Origin: SAR324 cluster bacterium
Lineage (GTDB): Bacteria > SAR324 > NAC60-12
Assembly: GCA_028281495.1 (NCBI GenBank)
Contig: JANQJU010000065.1
Span: forward strand, 44,620 to 108,619
Direction: 5' to 3'
Length of the DNA stretch: 64,000 nucleotides
Part shown: piece after piece, positions 53,385 through 62,359 of the stretch
Layout: the number at the start of each line of letters is the position of its first letter
Position numbering within the stretch: the first letter of the stretch is position 1
Notes under the pieces: model-generated
What the model saw: the letters and a program-made list of their open reading frames with translations, nothing else
Told to the model about the DNA's origin: nothing
Databases searched by the model: none
Made by a program: the position numbers and the translations under genes

Positions 53385-56300
53385 TTACTCATGCAAAAAC
53401 TCATAGGTTCTCAGTAGATAAGTGACTACCCCCATCCAGGCTCGAATCGTGTAGGCGTCATCTCGATTAACCTTTTGGTTGGGGGCGGTCGGTCTAGAAA
53501 TGGCGCATGGGCTTCGGAGATAGCGTATCTGTTGCCCAGAAGTTACGTTGGTCTTACCCATCTGATAGATTTGGTAGAATAGGTTGTAAGTCCTATCGAT
53601 CTCAGCATCTGTCAAAGCCAAGTTTTCTCCCAGCAACCGACTATGCAAGTGCCATATGTTTTCCCGTATAGCCTGTACATTTGCGGTGATGGTTTCACCG
53701 TTTTTGTCATTGGGTTCTGTGGAAGGGTCGACGTAGGGGAAAAGTCGTCGCTTCGACCTTTCTGTGATGCTGAAATCTTCGGGGACTGCCTTACAAGCCA
53801 TCTCATTGGACATCCGCTTTTGCACTGCTGAGATCAAACCACTAGGGTGTCGAATACGAGTGCTCACCTGATCTGAGTCAATGCCCCCATACATCGTTAA
53901 ATAGCGGTTGGTACTTCGCAAATTGCGAGACACCCCGTATTGCCAAGGATGTCCCAAGATACTTTCGATTTTGCGGTCGAGCATTTCTGGAGTGAGCAGC
54001 CGTGTGCTTCCTACACTTTGAAAAAATGGGGTGTTTGTAGGAGTTCCCTGAGTCACATTCAAAGACTTCGCTCGATAGTAGGGATGCAATAGCAATTCTT
54101 TGATCAACACCTTCAGATTGTAATTTGACTCCACAAATTTTTGGGAAACTTGCTGGAAAAAACGAACCTGCGATTCATATGCAGTCAGCTTCGCGTCGTA
54201 CTGAGGATCGGATAGGTCATCAGGAGAATCGAGGGGATCATTGCCGAGCCACCCTTTGTACATCAATTTAACAATCGACCGTGGAAATCGTGGATCTTCA
54301 ACAATCCGCTGAGCAAGCCACCGCAACGCCGTGTCTTGTCGATCACCGGGAAGCGATATTTGTTCGGTGAACCCCGGATCCCGCATGTTGGAATACCAAA
54401 ACCGGGATCGATATCGACCGCGATAATCCCAATTTTTGAAAGCTCCTGCGATTGGATCGATTAATGTGTGACAGGTGGAACAGACGGGGTTGTTCATTGT
54501 CGGGTTGTTGCCTTCAATCGCTCCCGCATCAATATTTCGGTTGGTAATGCTCAGGACGTCGAGATCCAGAAAATAGAGATAGGTCATGCGCGCCCGATGG
54601 CGATTCACATTGGTATTGGTTGTGGGATAACGGTTTAAAAACACAACATCTGTCAGAATTCCAGCATGAGGTATCCCCGGCACTTTAGCGGTCACAAAAT
54701 CCAATTTGACATCTTGGTAATTCTTATCGTCCAAACTCGGATCTTGATACGCGATATTATTTATCCCATAGGAACGCGCCGACAACGGATTCACCATCAT
54801 ATAGTCTGCCGTCAATATTTCAGTGAACGGCCGATTGTTTTTAACCACATGAACAATCAATTCCAGCGGAGAGCGCGCAATGGCCGAGTTGGTTTTTTCA
54901 CGCAGATAGTTCCGTTTTGGGGTATCGATTCTAAGATAAGCATCAAACCAGCGTGCCTCTGGAAAACGGCCGGCATCCAACAGATTAGCTGCATTGGAAT
55001 AGGGCAAGTATTTGTCAGTCAACAAAATATCATTCCACACCTCGCGAAGCCGCTCGTAAAATTCTGGAGTTTCCATGACTTGATCCACAGCCGTTTCTAG
55101 ATTCTTATCACGACGCACTCGCATGGAGGCTTGGTTTTGCGGAGCCGGAAGTTTTCCAGTCAGATTCAAAGTGATTTTGCGTAGGGTCGAGTTGGAATCG
55201 TGCATCACGACCGAAGCAAAATCCGACGTGCCTGTCTCATCACCAGGATTGGAGGCCGATTGAAAGCTCCCCAGGATGTAGGCAGCCACGTCGGAAGCAC
55301 AGGAATCGTTACAAGACGATGAATTTCCAAGGGGCATGGTGGAGGCGATTCGGCTGGTCAACACCTCAGCCGTTGTACATGTCGCACAACTGATCAAACT
55401 CGGTCCGGTCACTCCTTGCCCGGAGGTTCCGTGGCAAACCGCGCATTGCGCTTCATACGCAATCTTTCCTGTATTGGAGGGCGGTGGAGGTGGCGGAGGT
55501 GAGGGTGGTACTTTGAAGGTTTCCAATATGAAAGCTGTGATATCCCCGGCACAAGAACCTGTGCAGGCCCCTGCATTTTGGAAAGGCATCGTGGCATCGA
55601 TACGGCTCACCAAGTTGGCAAATGTGTCACAGGTTGGACATCCAATCAGGCTGGGTCCAACTCCGCCTTCTCCGACATTCCCATGACACGCTGCGCATTG
55701 GGTAGCATAAGCAGTTTGCCCGCTAGCTACATCCCCCGTGGTTGGCAAGACCTTTGGGGCTGGAGCCGGGGCAGGTGGTGGCGCTGGAGCCGGTACCGGA
55801 GCAGGTGGAGGTGCTGGAGCCGGAGGGGGTGGCGGTGCTGGCGATGATGGTGCCGGAGCAGGTGGTGGCGCGGGGGATGGTGGCGGAGGTGGGGGTGGCG
55901 GTGCTGGAGCTGCGGCCACTTCAACTTTCGGAAAACCTCTTTGAATAAATGCGGCAATGTCGTTCGCACATTCGTTGTTGCAGGCACTCGCTCGATTCAG
56001 CGGCATTGTTCGTTCAATCACTCCAACCAGAGATTCCAACGAACTGCAATTTTTACAACCGACCAGTTTCGGTCCCAAACCTCCCTGCCCAGTTTCTCCA
56101 TGACACACACTGCATTGATTTTTATAGGTATCCCGGCCCTTATCCACATCGCCTTGTCGTACCGTAACTTTGGGAAGTGTTGTTGTGGTGGTTGAGGAAG
56201 TCGTGGTGCTAGTACTGGTGGTGCTAGTGCTGCTCGTGGTTGAAACCAAACTGCTGGTCGTGGTTGTACTGGTACTCGTTGTTGTGGTCGTTCCTCTTTT

Positions 56301-57671
56301 ATTCAAGCCTTGAAACACATAGGCAGCGACCTCTTCGGCACAAGCATCCACACATGAATCCGGACTTCCAAGAGGCATTGTCAATCGGATGCGAGCAACC
56401 AACTCTCCCACAGTTTCGCAGGAAACACAGTCGATCAAACTGGGGCCTGCCCCTCCTTTGCCATCCGATTTGTGGCAGCTTGCACAATACGTTTCATACG
56501 AAGAACGCCCGCTCGCTAAGTCCACGTCATTGGCAGCGGGTTCGGGCGAACTTGGCATGGAAACCATAGAACCCGGGTCAGAGCTGTTAGATGTGCTTGC
56601 AGCCGGTGAAGTTGGTCCTGCTGCTCCACCCGGACCTAGCACTTCAGGACCGGTTAGCATCCCAGAACCTGTCATATTTCCTACGATATCGGTATTGGAG
56701 GTCGGACTTTGAGGCATTCCTGACACGTCTTCCAACACGGACTTCACGGCTTCTTGCGCTTTGGCGACATCTTGTTGAATTGCGTTAAGCAGCTCCAATA
56801 CTTCATCCGCATTTTCGGCGGTCACTACTTGAGTCAATGACTCTGCTAGATTTTCCGAGCCATTTTGTTGCTCGATTGATTGCAAAGCAACAGTGGGTTG
56901 TTCAGCGGCTCGAAGCTCTTCCGAAAGCTTGGTCAGAAATTCATTCTGAGTGAATAAAGGTTGAGTTACAGGGATTTCTTCTCTTAGATCCACACCACTG
57001 CTTTCAGCAGCATCTAATATCACATTTCCCAAACTCGAAGGGTCTTCCAAATCTCCATTCACGAACGTCATGGGTGGTACTGCAGGAAGCCCGGCTTCAT
57101 TTGCTCCGAACTTTCGAATCGTGACCAATTCAGCGGCATTTTCTAAGGCTTCTTGGTTCCGTTCTGTTTGAGATAAAAATTCCTGAGCAATGAGGGTGCT
57201 TACTGTATTGAGATGCGCCGTGACTTCTGTTTCTTGGCTGACAACCACCGAGGTATAAATCTGCTCGTTGAAATCAGCTCGAATAGTGGTGGGGTATTGT
57301 TCATCTGTTAATGAAGTGTCAAATACGTATTTTCCTGTATCGTCCGTCGTCACAGTTGCCACGATTTGGCCCGTGCTATCCAGGAGTTGTATGGTGACTC
57401 CACCCAAATTTCGAAAAAGCCGAGAGGTACCACTCGATTCCGAATTTGTGACAGTGAACACTCCACTTATTTGGCTTGCCACAGGTAGAACCGGAGTTGG
57501 AGGGGAGTCCACGGTTTGTGAAGGGGGATCACTGGTTTTTCCGCTTCCTCCCCCACCCTCACCTCCAGCGCCACAGCCAACAAGAAACGCCATCAGGATT
57601 AGGCTCGTTCCAATGGTATGTATTGACTGTAGTGAAAACTTAATTTTCTTTACAAATTTGGGACCAAACAT
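53385..57671 (-). CDS. Multi-heme cytochrome c lipoprotein with DUF1588-like C-terminal region
   Basis: 1428 residues, start ATG 57671 (AGGAGAGTTT upstream). The lipobox AFLVGC gives an N-terminal lipid anchor. After a beta-sandwich carboxypeptidase-regulatory-like domain (50-130) come four cytochrome c modules with CxxCH at about residues 397 (CASCH), 520 (CSVCH), 660 (CAACH) and 744 (CAVCH), then a fifth, CSTCH, near 1065. Ser/Thr-rich and Pro/Ala-rich linkers separate modules. The last 600 residues resemble the DUF1588/DUF1592-type regions of planctomycete-like cytochromes. It is probably an outer-membrane or periplasmic electron carrier coupled to oxidation of a substrate handled with DUF1501. 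Confidence 0.85.
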   Translation of the reverse strand: MFGPKFVKKIKFSLQSIHTIGTSLILMAFLVGCGAGGEGGGGSGKTSDPPSQTVDSPPTPVLPVASQISGVFTVTNSESSGTSRLFRNLGGVTIQLLDSTGQIVATVTTDDTGKYVFDTSLTDEQYPTTIRADFNEQIYTSVVVSQETEVTAHLNTVSTLIAQEFLSQTERNQEALENAAELVTIRKFGANEAGLPAVPPMTFVNGDLEDPSSLGNVILDAAESSGVDLREEIPVTQPLFTQNEFLTKLSEELRAAEQPTVALQSIEQQNGSENLAESLTQVVTAENADEVLELLNAIQQDVAKAQEAVKSVLEDVSGMPQSPTSNTDIVGNMTGSGMLTGPEVLGPGGAAGPTSPAASTSNSSDPGSMVSMPSSPEPAANDVDLASGRSSYETYCASCHKSDGKGGAGPSLIDCVSCETVGELVARIRLTMPLGSPDSCVDACAEEVAAYVFQGLNKRGTTTTTSTSTTTTSSLVSTTSSTSTTSTSTTTSSTTTTTLPKVTVRQGDVDKGRDTYKNQCSVCHGETGQGGLGPKLVGCKNCSSLESLVGVIERTMPLNRASACNNECANDIAAFIQRGFPKVEVAAAPAPPPPPPPPSPAPPPAPAPSSPAPPPPPAPAPPPAPVPAPAPPPAPAPAPKVLPTTGDVASGQTAYATQCAACHGNVGEGGVGPSLIGCPTCDTFANLVSRIDATMPFQNAGACTGSCAGDITAFILETFKVPPSPPPPPPPSNTGKIAYEAQCAVCHGTSGQGVTGPSLISCATCTTAEVLTSRIASTMPLGNSSSCNDSCASDVAAYILGSFQSASNPGDETGTSDFASVVMHDSNSTLRKITLNLTGKLPAPQNQASMRVRRDKNLETAVDQVMETPEFYERLREVWNDILLTDKYLPYSNAANLLDAGRFPEARWFDAYLRIDTPKRNYLREKTNSAIARSPLELIVHVVKNNRPFTEILTADYMMVNPLSARSYGINNIAYQDPSLDDKNYQDVKLDFVTAKVPGIPHAGILTDVVFLNRYPTTNTNVNRHRARMTYLYFLDLDVLSITNRNIDAGAIEGNNPTMNNPVCSTCHTLIDPIAGAFKNWDYRGRYRSRFWYSNMRDPGFTEQISLPGDRQDTALRWLAQRIVEDPRFPRSIVKLMYKGWLGNDPLDSPDDLSDPQYDAKLTAYESQVRFFQQVSQKFVESNYNLKVLIKELLLHPYYRAKSLNVTQGTPTNTPFFQSVGSTRLLTPEMLDRKIESILGHPWQYGVSRNLRSTNRYLTMYGGIDSDQVSTRIRHPSGLISAVQKRMSNEMACKAVPEDFSITERSKRRLFPYVDPSTEPNDKNGETITANVQAIRENIWHLHSRLLGENLALTDAEIDRTYNLFYQIYQMGKTNVTSGQQIRYLRSPCAISRPTAPNQKVNRDDAYTIRAWMGVVTYLLRTYEFLHE

Positions 57672-58267
57672 AAACTCTCCTGGCTTTCAAAAGTAGTTAA
57701 ACTATTGAAAAACTACCTCTTTTAGTAAACAGCGAAACTCAGCATCATTTTGCTGTTTAGATACTAAAATAAATAGGTTGAAAATCAGTCGAGGGTATTT
57801 TTTGAGGGGCGAAAGAAGATCTACTTTTGCATCGCAGTCTGGCACTTTAATTAAACGAGACAATCCTAAAAAACTGAAATTTCATTTTTTTGAAAAAAAG
57901 AAATGAGAAAGTAATTTCAATATAAGATTTCTCTATCGCCAAAAGAAAGATCTCGCTTCACAAGAAACTACATACGAACCTGACTTTGAGTTTAAAACCT
58001 TTCCATTCATCCAAGCTGAGAGCTTATAAGTTGGATTGAGCTAATTTTTTCTGTCCAAGCATATTCAATGCAGCTCTTTCTGGTATTACATCTATTTAAA
58101 ATCTAGGAAAAGGAGAGCCCCGCTTTTGGGGCTGATATTGTTTCGATCTCAAATACTCATTGAAATGAGAGGTTTGAGTAAGAACTTGCAGGCCCCACAG
58201 ACCACGGCTAAGGTTCGAGAAGTTCCGCTACTTTGTTTAATAACCTTGGCAAACCGAAGGAGACACC
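57672..58267. other. Divergent gap between the multi-heme gene and the chemoreceptor gene
   Basis: 596 bp of AT-rich sequence without a supported gene; promoters of both neighbours must lie here but none is convincing by eye. A hairpin, AGCCCC (58116-58121) with GGGGCT (58128-58133), has a 6-nt loop and no T-run, so its role is unclear. The chemoreceptor ribosome binding site AAGGAGACACC is at the right end. Confidence 0.55.
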
Positions 58268-59836
58268 ATGCAGTTGTACACCACTCGTTGGGGCATCTAT
58301 ACCAAGATCATTGGATTGGCATTGGCATCGAGCATTCCCTTGGTGTTGGTTCTGGGATTCTATTTATTACCTGTATTCAAGAACGCATTGGAAAAAGAAC
58401 GCATTCAAAGCTTAGGTCATCTGACTAAAACAGCGCTTCGAGCAGTGGAAACTTTCGGCGAGAAAGCACGTCGAGGCGAAATGACCAAAGAAGAGGCTCA
58501 AGCGGCCGTCCTGGAACAGCTCAATCCAATTCGATTTGGAAACAATAGTTACTTTTGGATTTTGGACACCTCCGGTGTGGCTGTCATGCAACCGGTCACT
58601 CCAGAACTCGTGGGACAAGATCTCTCCAATGTGGAAACTCCATCAGGAGAGAGAATGTTCAAGGCATTGACGAATATCGCTAGCGAGAGCATGGGGGGAA
58701 GCTACTTCAATTATTGGCCCAAGCCAGGTGAAACTGACCCCAGCCCTCTATGGGTTTATGTTCGCCTGTATGAGCCTTGGGGATGGGTGATTGGAAGCGG
58801 AGAGTACGTGGACGATATGGATACTGCAATCTTCCAATTCAGCATCCAAGTCCTTGTCGCGGGTTTCATCAGTATCCTGGTCTCGTTGCTGTTTGGCATG
58901 TTGATTCTTCGAAGCGTTCGCGGTGGATTCAGTACAATCAGTCACCTGACAGCCCAATTGAATGGTGCTTCCAACAATTTGTCGTCCAGTGCGGTGCAGC
59001 AGGACGCCACCATATCTGAAATCAATGCTTCCCTTTCCGAACTGATTTCTGCCATCCATGACATCGCTGAAAACGCGAGCCAAGTTTCAAATGCTGCCCA
59101 CGATTCTGTGATGCACGCTCAATCAGGTAAAAAAGCGGTGGAACAGGCCATCGAAGCGATGAACTTAATCAGCGATTCTTCGCAAAAGGTCGACGAAATT
59201 GTCATTGTGATTTCAGAAATTGCAGAACAGACGAACCTTTTGGCACTCAATGCTTCTATCGAGTCAGCCCGTGCGGGAGAACACGGCAAAGGCTTTGCCG
59301 TAGTTGCCGATGAAGTGCGCAAACTTGCGGAGCGTAGCGCCAAAGCCACTTCGGAAATTGGACAATTGATCAAGGAAAGCACTAGCCGGGTCAGCCAAGG
59401 GGTCAGTCGTTCACACGAAGCCGGGAAGATGTTGCATCAGATTATTGAGCATGTGAATTCAACAGCAGATATGGTGGAGCAGATTTCTGCCGCTACCGAA
59501 GAACAAGCCGCCACCTCGAATAGCATCAAAGAAGGTATGGATAACATCACCGCCACTGTGAAACAGAATACCCAGTTTTCTCAAGGATTGGCGCAATCTG
59601 CACAAAACATGACTCAACAAATGGATATTCTGATTCGAGGTTCCCGCCCCATGAAAACGGGGACCGGCGTCTCCGGTGGGATGTCTTTTGCGGCGACTTC
59701 GGGGATGCCAACCTCACCGCCTCCGGCACAACATCAGGAAATGACCATTGCTCCTGTTCCCAAATCCATGGCGCTCACCCCCATCGGCTCGGCATCGGCA
59801 TCGAAAGGCAAAGATGACGATTATCTGGATTGGTAG
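58268..59836 (+). CDS. Methyl-accepting chemotaxis protein with periplasmic sCache sensor
   Basis: 522 residues. TM1 (about 12-35), a sCache_2 sensor (40-185; NSYFWILDTSGVAVMQPV is typical), TM2 (190-215) and the MCP signalling hairpin. The tip sequence EQTNLLALNASIESARAGE and FAVVADEVRKLAERSAK fit CheA/CheW contact, and ISAATEEQAATSNSI is a methylation-type helix. There is no clear HAMP after TM2. It would sense a small molecule, often an organic acid for this sensor type, and signal to flagella or another Che pathway. ATG 58268 has AAGGAGACACC upstream. It ends in an acidic tail, DDDYLDW. Confidence 0.92.
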   Translation: MQLYTTRWGIYTKIIGLALASSIPLVLVLGFYLLPVFKNALEKERIQSLGHLTKTALRAVETFGEKARRGEMTKEEAQAAVLEQLNPIRFGNNSYFWILDTSGVAVMQPVTPELVGQDLSNVETPSGERMFKALTNIASESMGGSYFNYWPKPGETDPSPLWVYVRLYEPWGWVIGSGEYVDDMDTAIFQFSIQVLVAGFISILVSLLFGMLILRSVRGGFSTISHLTAQLNGASNNLSSSAVQQDATISEINASLSELISAIHDIAENASQVSNAAHDSVMHAQSGKKAVEQAIEAMNLISDSSQKVDEIVIVISEIAEQTNLLALNASIESARAGEHGKGFAVVADEVRKLAERSAKATSEIGQLIKESTSRVSQGVSRSHEAGKMLHQIIEHVNSTADMVEQISAATEEQAATSNSIKEGMDNITATVKQNTQFSQGLAQSAQNMTQQMDILIRGSRPMKTGTGVSGGMSFAATSGMPTSPPPAQHQEMTIAPVPKSMALTPIGSASASKGKDDDYLDW

Positions 59837-59844
59837 AACGAAAC

Positions 59845-59888
59845 GGAAAGCCTGAGTTCCACTGCTCAATCCCGCTCAGGCCTTTTCC
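59845..59888 (+). terminator. Terminator after the chemoreceptor gene
   Basis: GCCTGAG (59850-59856) pairs with CTCAGGC (59875-59881). With one bulged C the stem extends through GGAAA and TTTTCC, ending in a T-rich tract. It starts nine bases after the stop, the standard place for a Rho-independent terminator. Confidence 0.65.
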
Positions 59889-59896
59889 AAAAAGCA

Positions 59897-59925
59897 TTGC
59901 CTGTTACTCGCATGTGTTGCATATT
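59897..59925 (+). promoter_or_regulatory. Candidate promoter of tRNA-Pro
   Basis: TTGCCT (59897-59902) and CATATT (59920-59925) are separated by 17 bp. Predicted initiation falls about eight bases before the tRNA. Both boxes match only four of six bases, so this is tentative. Confidence 0.35.
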
Positions 59926-59938
59926 TTGAGAGTACTTT

Positions 59939-60015
59939 CGGGGTGTAGCGCAGCCTGGTAGCGCGCGTCGTTCGGGACGACGAGGTCAGGAGTTCGAGTC
60001 TCCTCACCCCGACCA
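59939..60015 (+). tRNA. tRNA-Pro (CGG anticodon), CCA encoded
   Basis: The 77-nt cloverleaf starts CGGGGTG and pairs with CACCCCG at 60005-60011. The anticodon stem CGTCG/CGACG holds TTCGGGA, giving anticodon CGG at 59973-59975. The D arm GCGCAGCCTGGTAGCGC and the T arm GTTCGAGTC are standard. Discriminator A and encoded CCA end the gene. Confidence 0.96.
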
Positions 60016-60047
60016 ATAATTCAACATCCAATCAAAACAAAGACACA

Positions 60048-61619
60048 TTGTTGAACAAAGCCAATCATTTTGTCGATAAGCGAAAGCTGTTTGTATTATT
60101 GTTTAGCGTCGGTTTCAGTGGGTTTGTATTTTTCTTTTGGGAAAGTATCTTTCCTCCAGATCCTTCTAAGGTGGTAACCCCCTCATCTTCTCCCACGGTT
60201 GTATATCCCTCTACAACCCTTCCCCCTTCTCCCCCCAACAATGCATCCTCCTCAGGGGATCAAAATCAGTTGATTGCGATCACAGGCGAGAACCAAGGTG
60301 GCCGTACGATCAAACCTAGCTATGGAGTTCCCCAATCCATCGTCGATACACTGCAAGCAGTTTTGGAAGAAAAGAAGGTTCATCGGGCCAACCGGGAAGC
60401 ACAGATTCAAGTACTCGCCGCAAAATACAAAGAGTTAGATCATCGCTTGAGTGAAAGGACGGATGATTTGTCGACGCAGGCACGGGAGGCATTGCAGAAC
60501 GGAGATTTAGAAGAAGTAGAAGGTTTGTTGAAGCAGTCGATTGCCAAACAACGGGAAACATTGGCCGATGACTATTTCAACTTGGCCAAAGCTCAAGAAT
60601 TGCAATTGAAATATGGGGAAGCTTTAGAGTCGTTCCAGCAAGCTGTAGTCTTGGAACCGGAGAATTCGACGTACTTGAGCGATTATGGGATTCATTTGCA
60701 AACGTTGGGGAAAATCCATGAAGCGATAGACTTTTATGAGAAAGCGCTAGCCATTGATTTGAAAGAGAAAGGACAAGAGCACCTCCTGGTAGAAAGGCAT
60801 TGGAACAAATTAGGAGCCGTTTGGTATGCGTTGGGTGATCACGAACAGGCGGTTGAGTACTATCAAAAAGCATTAGCTAGCAATTTGAAAAACCACGGAG
60901 AAGGGCATCCTAAAGTTGCGATTTACAGAAACAATTTAGGCGATTCCTGGAATGCGTTGGGTCAGTATGAAAAAGCGATTGAATACTATGAGAAGGCCTT
61001 GGCGAGTGATTTGAAAACCTATGGCAACGAACACCCCCAAATCGCGATTTATAAAAACAACTTAGGGACGGCTTGGTATTCATTGGGGCAATACAAAAAA
61101 GCGATTGAATACCATGAAGAGGCGTTGGCGAATGCTATAAAGATGCATGGGAACCAGCACCCCCAAGTCGCGATTTACAGGAACAATTTAGGTGCCGCTT
61201 TGTATTCCTTGGGAGGGTATCAAAAAGCGATTGGTCACTATGAGAAAGCTTTGGCGAGTGATCTGAAAACCTATGGAGCCGATCATCCTCAAATTGCGGT
61301 CTACAAGAACAACTTAGGGGATGCTTGGAATGCCTTGGGTGAATATGAAAAAGCGATTGAGCACTACGAAAATGCCTTAGCCAGTGCTTTGAAAACGTAC
61401 GGAGAACACCACCCATCCGTATCGAATCGATGGAACAACTTAGGAACCGCGTGGTATTCATTGGGTGAATATGAAAAAGCGATTGAGTATTATGAGAAGG
61501 CACTGGCTAATGGTTTGAAAACCTATGGGGAAGAGCATCCTCAAGTTGCGATTTATAGGGGCAACTTAAGCAATGCTCGGGAGAAACTGGAACAGGTTGA
61601 AAAAGAAATTGAGAACTGA
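60048..61619 (+). CDS. Kinesin-light-chain-like TPR protein anchored in the membrane
   Basis: 523 residues. An N-terminal helix (about 14-33, LFVLLFSVGFSGFVFFFW) anchors it, followed by a Ser/Pro-rich linker. Residues 95-160 form a coiled coil. From about 170 to 520 there are eight 42-residue TPR units of the kinesin light chain type, each with the pattern YEKALASxLKTYGxxHPQ then YxNNLGxAWYxLGxYEKAIEYY. The start is TTG 60048 (TTG TTG AAC), with no strong ribosome binding site. The repeat copies are very similar in DNA, indicating recent internal expansion, and a further decayed copy lies past the stop. The periplasmic TPRs would bind peptides or partner proteins. Confidence 0.8.
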   Translation: MLNKANHFVDKRKLFVLLFSVGFSGFVFFFWESIFPPDPSKVVTPSSSPTVVYPSTTLPPSPPNNASSSGDQNQLIAITGENQGGRTIKPSYGVPQSIVDTLQAVLEEKKVHRANREAQIQVLAAKYKELDHRLSERTDDLSTQAREALQNGDLEEVEGLLKQSIAKQRETLADDYFNLAKAQELQLKYGEALESFQQAVVLEPENSTYLSDYGIHLQTLGKIHEAIDFYEKALAIDLKEKGQEHLLVERHWNKLGAVWYALGDHEQAVEYYQKALASNLKNHGEGHPKVAIYRNNLGDSWNALGQYEKAIEYYEKALASDLKTYGNEHPQIAIYKNNLGTAWYSLGQYKKAIEYHEEALANAIKMHGNQHPQVAIYRNNLGAALYSLGGYQKAIGHYEKALASDLKTYGADHPQIAVYKNNLGDAWNALGEYEKAIEHYENALASALKTYGEHHPSVSNRWNNLGTAWYSLGEYEKAIEYYEKALANGLKTYGEEHPQVAIYRGNLSNAREKLEQVEKEIEN

Positions 61620-61626
61620 AGTAGGG

Positions 61627-61689
61627 TTGGTCAGTGATCTGAAAACGTTTGACAAGGAACATCCCCAAACAAGCTTGTTGAATCGATAA
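61627..61689 (+). pseudogene. Out-of-frame remnant of one more TPR unit
   Basis: Eight bases after the TPR stop, a different frame reads LVSDLKTFDKEHPQTSLLNR and stops. This matches the LASDLKTYGxEHPQ core of the upstream repeats. It shows that the gene once carried another repeat and that a frameshift or deletion near 61600-61626 created the present stop. Confidence 0.7.
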
Positions 61690-62149
61690 GAACCTCAAAT
61701 GGACCCGCCAACACACATCTTTATCACCGTCTTGGGTTACCACATTTTGTCACCTATCCTATATCAATTGAGACATCACAATATTGACTTCAATTGGAAT
61801 TCAATTCGTAATTTATTTGCCAGTTCTTGTCGGGTCATTATCAGTCTCCAATCGCACGAGGACACCCCTACTCAGTAACCCCATACGCCGTCTGAAGTTT
61901 TACAAAGTCCACGATACCTAGCCAACTCTCCATTTCTAAGGGTTTCGCGGCGGCGGCTCGTCGCATCGTGATGTCTCCTTTTGTTAGAATTCATAATAAG
62001 GGTTAAATAAAGCCCCTAGATTCTAGTCCAAACAGACGGTTCATGGCACGTTGTTAACTCATACTCCGTGTAGTCAAGTCTCCCTAGATTTTAATTTGTC
62101 TGATAGCAAGAACAGACTACATTAAATAGTAATAACAATATCAATTATT
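61690..62149. other. AT-rich gap upstream of the CRISPR leader
   Basis: Apart from the 32-codon candidate at 61868-61966, I see no gene, tRNA or terminator in this stretch. In particular no cas gene or fragment is present. Confidence 0.65.
61868..61966 (-). CDS. Candidate 32-residue peptide with strong ribosome binding site
   Basis: ATG 61966 is preceded at ideal spacing by AAAAGGAGACATCACG. It encodes 32 residues beginning MRRAAAAKPLEM and ending KLQTAYGVTE before TAG. No homology is recognised. A plausible promoter, TTGGAC with an AT-rich TTTATTTAA stretch, lies about 60 bp upstream on the minus strand. It could be a small regulator, a toxin, a modified-peptide precursor, or the start of a truncated larger gene. 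The strong translation signal is the main evidence. Confidence 0.4.
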   Translation of the reverse strand: MRRAAAAKPLEMESWLGIVDFVKLQTAYGVTE

Positions 62150-62359
62150 TTGACATTTTATCAAACTACTGAGATACTTATCTTTGCTTTATTTAGCACC
62201 TCCGGATGAACCGTTCGGAGTACTGCCGAAAAGTTCACCTTGGTGGATGGATCGGAACCCTATATACATGGGCTAAATATGGATCAATTGCGACCGAAAA
62301 ACAGGTTATGATTCTTTGCGGACTTCGAACCGCTTGAAATCATTTTGGTTTTCGTAAGG
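62150..62359 (+). promoter_or_regulatory. Probable CRISPR leader with candidate promoters
   Basis: AT-rich sequence on the side where the repeats are perfect. Two promoter-like pairs point into the array: TTGACA (62150) with GATACT (62173) at 17 bp, and TTGGTG (62240) with TATACA (62263) at 17 bp. The second would start transcription about 80 bp before the first repeat. The dyad CTCCG/CGGAG lies at about 62200-62219. Confidence 0.5.

Noticed and set aside
55738..55948. Gly/Ala-rich and other plus-strand open frames opposite the multi-heme gene
   Set aside because: They are antisense shadows of the Pro/Ala-rich linker of the cytochrome protein; no start signal supports them.
58116..58133. GC-rich hairpin before the chemoreceptor gene as a terminator or riboswitch
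   Set aside because: There is no T-run on either side, no gene that it would terminate, and no conserved riboswitch core.
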